Of a stretch of 33,729 nt of DNA, positions 32,340 to 33,729 are shown piece by piece. Made by a program: the position numbers and the translations under genes. Location of the stretch: contig CAMJDT010000030.1 of assembly GCA_946404495.1 (NCBI GenBank), forward strand, positions 1 to 33,729. The letters are read 5' to 3'. Origin of the DNA: an uncultured Bacteroidales bacterium (GTDB lineage: Bacteria; Bacteroidota; Bacteroidia; Bacteroidales; Paludibacteraceae). How positions within the stretch are numbered: position 1 is the first letter of the stretch; the number at the start of each line of letters is the position of its first letter. The notes beneath the pieces are model-generated. The model saw nothing but the letters and a program-made list of their open reading frames with translations. It searched no databases and was not told the origin of the DNA.

Positions 32340-33277
32340 ATCCTACTTTTTTTATATTTGCCGTGTTCAAATTTGATAACTTGTCCTTGTTCCTGCCATT
32401 CATCATTCCAGTTAAAAGCTGTGCGACGACTGATTCCTTGACTCTTCGCTTCATCCAAAAGCATCTTACTCTCAAACTCTTCAGGCAGCAGACTCAGCAG
32501 TATCTGTTTCTGATCCAGCGGCTTCACCTTAGGTTGCTCTACCTTCACCGTCCCTTTCACCAACTGATATGCCTGCGCCATATGCAATATGAGCTTATTC
32601 CCCACCATCTCTGCCGTCTGATAGTCCTCATCCGAGCATGAGAGAGCTTCGTTCGTTTTGCCGAATAATATTCGGCTTTTTTCTTCCATTTCAGGCGAAT
32701 GGCATTCGCCGCTCGTCATCCTCAGCGCCGTCAGGACCATGCTTACCTGCGGATGCTCGATGACGGACGCTTCGCGGCAACGGCTGCGCGAGATGGCTTC
32801 GTGCTCGGCTGCTTTGCGGAGTGCGGTGTTGTAGTTAGCGGTAGAGGAACGCCAGATGTCGGTGATGACCGAGCCTTCGGACTCATGGATATAGCCGCGT
32901 CCGTGCTGGCGAGCCAGGGTCTGGTAGAAGGCCGGATAGGTAGCGTCGCCCGGGATGATCAGCGGCGTCTTCTCGTGGATCGGTTTAACGAGTTCGAGCG
33001 CCAGGTTGGCGATACCCTTGCCGCACGCGGCCGAGCCGACGATGAATAGCTGTAGGTTCGGATAGTAGCGTTTGGCCGCTATGCCGTAGCGACAGTAGAT
33101 GTTCGGCAATACGCTACCGCACGCTACGAGCGACGACATTAGCAGCATGTCTTTCTCCGCCGGCGTGTGGGCGAGTGATAAGATGTTTTGCATAAATACA
33201 GGCAGGTTGTTTACATTCATGTTTTCCACGATGTGGAGGTTAGCCTGCTCCTCCGGGGTTTGCAATTTCTCTTTCAT
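32330..33277 (-). CDS. DUF3987-type ATPase-like protein with an apparent internal deletion
   Basis: The N-terminal half matches the DUF3987 proteins of Bacteroidetes: KDMLLMSSLVACGSVLPNIYCRYG, YYPNLQLFIVGSAACGKG (P-loop-like), GRGYIHESEGSVITDIW and ALRKAAEHEAISRSR. Full-length members then continue through an SVVLSGTP motif, a region of some 150 residues and a later (M/I)LTALRM segment. Here PQVSMVL runs directly into TALRM (near 32734), followed by SCSDEDYQTAEMVGN, so the middle seems to be missing in frame. The tail looks like a small helix-turn-helix domain (QGISRRTAFNWNDEWQEQG). I chose the ATG at 33277; the frame extends to a TTG at 33304. Function in the family is unclear (VirE/primase-helicase-like, often on mobile elements). 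Whether this shortened copy works is doubtful. Confidence 0.75.
   Translation of the reverse strand: MKEKLQTPEEQANLHIVENMNVNNLPVFMQNILSLAHTPAEKDMLLMSSLVACGSVLPNIYCRYGIAAKRYYPNLQLFIVGSAACGKGIANLALELVKPIHEKTPLIIPGDATYPAFYQTLARQHGRGYIHESEGSVITDIWRSSTANYNTALRKAAEHEAISRSRCREASVIEHPQVSMVLTALRMTSGECHSPEMEEKSRILFGKTNEALSCSDEDYQTAEMVGNKLILHMAQAYQLVKGTVKVEQPKVKPLDQKQILLSLLPEEFESKMLLDEAKSQGISRRTAFNWNDEWQEQGQVIKFEHGKYKKSRMTV
32660..32676. repeat. Palindrome within the DUF3987-type gene, first of two
   Basis: GCCGAATAATATTCGGC is a 17-base palindrome followed on the plus strand by six T, the form of an intrinsic terminator antisense to the gene. Confidence 0.6.
32694..32710. repeat. Palindrome within the DUF3987-type gene, second of two
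   Basis: GGCGAATGGCATTCGCC forms a 7-base stem with a 3-base loop and shares CGAAT-N3-ATTCG with the neighbouring palindrome 34 bases away. Both lie next to the presumed deletion junction. Confidence 0.6.
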
Positions 33278-33635
33278 AGTGTTAAGAGTATTAATGTTAA
33301 ACAATCATTTTAGAGGACTCCCTCTATATAATAGACGGAATATGCGAGCTGTGATAGGTTTTAGCGGTCATTTATACACCTTAAGCACCCTGTTGTCAAC
33401 AGCAAAATACCATCTATTTTATTGATTATCAACAGGTTACAAAAAGCTATGAAAAAGGTGTTGAAAAAAACTATATAAATACCGTGTGAGGCATAGACAT
33501 AAAAACAAAGAGCCCCTGAGACAAAGCCGTGAGCGAAGCGCAATAATCGACAGAGCATAGCGGCGGAGAACACCTTATTAAAGGTGGGGGAAAGAAAAAA
33601 ATCGTTCGGTTGTTTAGAGAATTATGGAGAAAAAC
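33278..33635. other. Non-coding gap between the DUF3987-type gene and the right-edge promoter
   Basis: About 360 AT-rich bases. It holds a perfect 13-base palindrome CTGTTGTCAACAG (33390-33402), a TTATCAACA (33427-33435) close to a DnaA-box sequence, and a purine-rich stretch (33500-33600). The one open frame across it (minus strand, 33573-33361) is low-complexity and I do not regard it as a gene. Confidence 0.45.
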
Positions 33636-33666
33636 TTGCATATGTCAAAAAAAATGAGTACCTTTG
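33636..33666 (+). promoter_or_regulatory. Promoter at the right edge
   Basis: TTG (33636-33638), a 20-base spacer and TACCTTTG (33659-33666) match the Bacteroidetes consensus. A hairpin GCACG-CAAAA-CGTGC (33666-33680) covers the expected transcription start. Confidence 0.75.
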
Positions 33667-33695
33667 CACGCAAAACGTGCAAACAACAGACAATT

Positions 33696-33729
33696 ATGCA
33701 GAGTATAAAGAAATCAATAAAACTCTTTA
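33696..33729 (+). CDS. Start of a gene cut by the window end
   Basis: An ATG 29 bases after the promoter opens MQSIKKSIKLF and runs off the window. The basic start suits a signal peptide or a DNA-binding protein; nothing more can be said. Confidence 0.5.
   Translation, partial: MQSIKKSIKLF

Noticed and set aside
33427..33435. TTATCAACA as a DnaA box marking an origin
   Set aside because: A single near-match without clustered boxes or origin-type genes is expected by chance in AT-rich sequence.
33361..33573. 70-codon hydrophobic minus-strand frame near the right edge
   Set aside because: It lies across a palindrome and low-complexity sequence with no promoter; composition explains the hydrophobicity.

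Overview
The window reads as a chromosomal segment of a Bacteroidetes bacterium, most likely an uncultured member of the order Bacteroidales. The grounds are promoters of the Bacteroidetes type (TTTG, a 20-base spacer, then TAnnTTTG), weak or absent Shine-Dalgarno sequences, a lipoprotein with a Bacteroides-style surface-export signal after its cysteine, and several Bacteroidetes-type families (outer-membrane barrel with caspase, calycin-like protein, DUF3987-type protein, split HipA).

The left part (about 1-13,300) is entirely on the minus strand and visibly AT-rich from about 4,500 on. From the left edge inward it holds an unrecognised acidic protein (211-1590) and a two-gene unit made of a six-helix membrane protein and a WG-repeat protein (1855-4378). 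Then comes a tightly packed seven-gene operon, transcribed leftward from about 13,280 to 4,569: outer-membrane barrel protein, surface lipoprotein with fibronectin-III-like tandem repeats, secreted caspase-like protease, CHASE2-like membrane sensor, secreted FecR-like/DUF4384 protein, cytoplasmic HExxH metallopeptidase and a small zinc-ribbon protein. Sensor, protease and surface-binding parts spread over all compartments of the envelope suggest an uncharacterised signalling or cell-fate system. This is my main candidate for something undescribed.

The middle (13,462-15,651, minus strand) holds a split HipA toxin-antitoxin locus (hipB-hipS-hipT). Three operator-like ACCC-N4-GGGT dyads lie exactly 41 bases apart over its promoter and leader. 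A small secreted calycin-like protein follows, with its own promoter.

The right part is GC-rich and mostly on the plus strand (15,761-31,857). It holds a tripartite RND efflux system (adaptor, pump, TolC-type channel), then a 3,246-residue secreted multidomain protein and a VanX-type D-Ala-D-Ala dipeptidase lipoprotein, all close enough to be one operon. A perfect 24-base inverted repeat (21,326-21,349 and 31,833-31,856) brackets the giant gene and the dipeptidase gene. Beyond it lies a non-coding stretch rich in inverted repeats, then a minus-strand DUF3987-type gene that appears to have lost its middle in frame. At the right edge a good plus-strand promoter leads into a gene cut by the window end.

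A theme across the whole window is short, simple repeats (GGTTATTGG, ATGGTAAATGG and AATTATCAATTATC types) that sit at gene junctions and sometimes enter coding sequence, where they supply start codons, stop codons or even a signal peptide. I found no rRNA, tRNA, CRISPR array, transposase or integrase gene.
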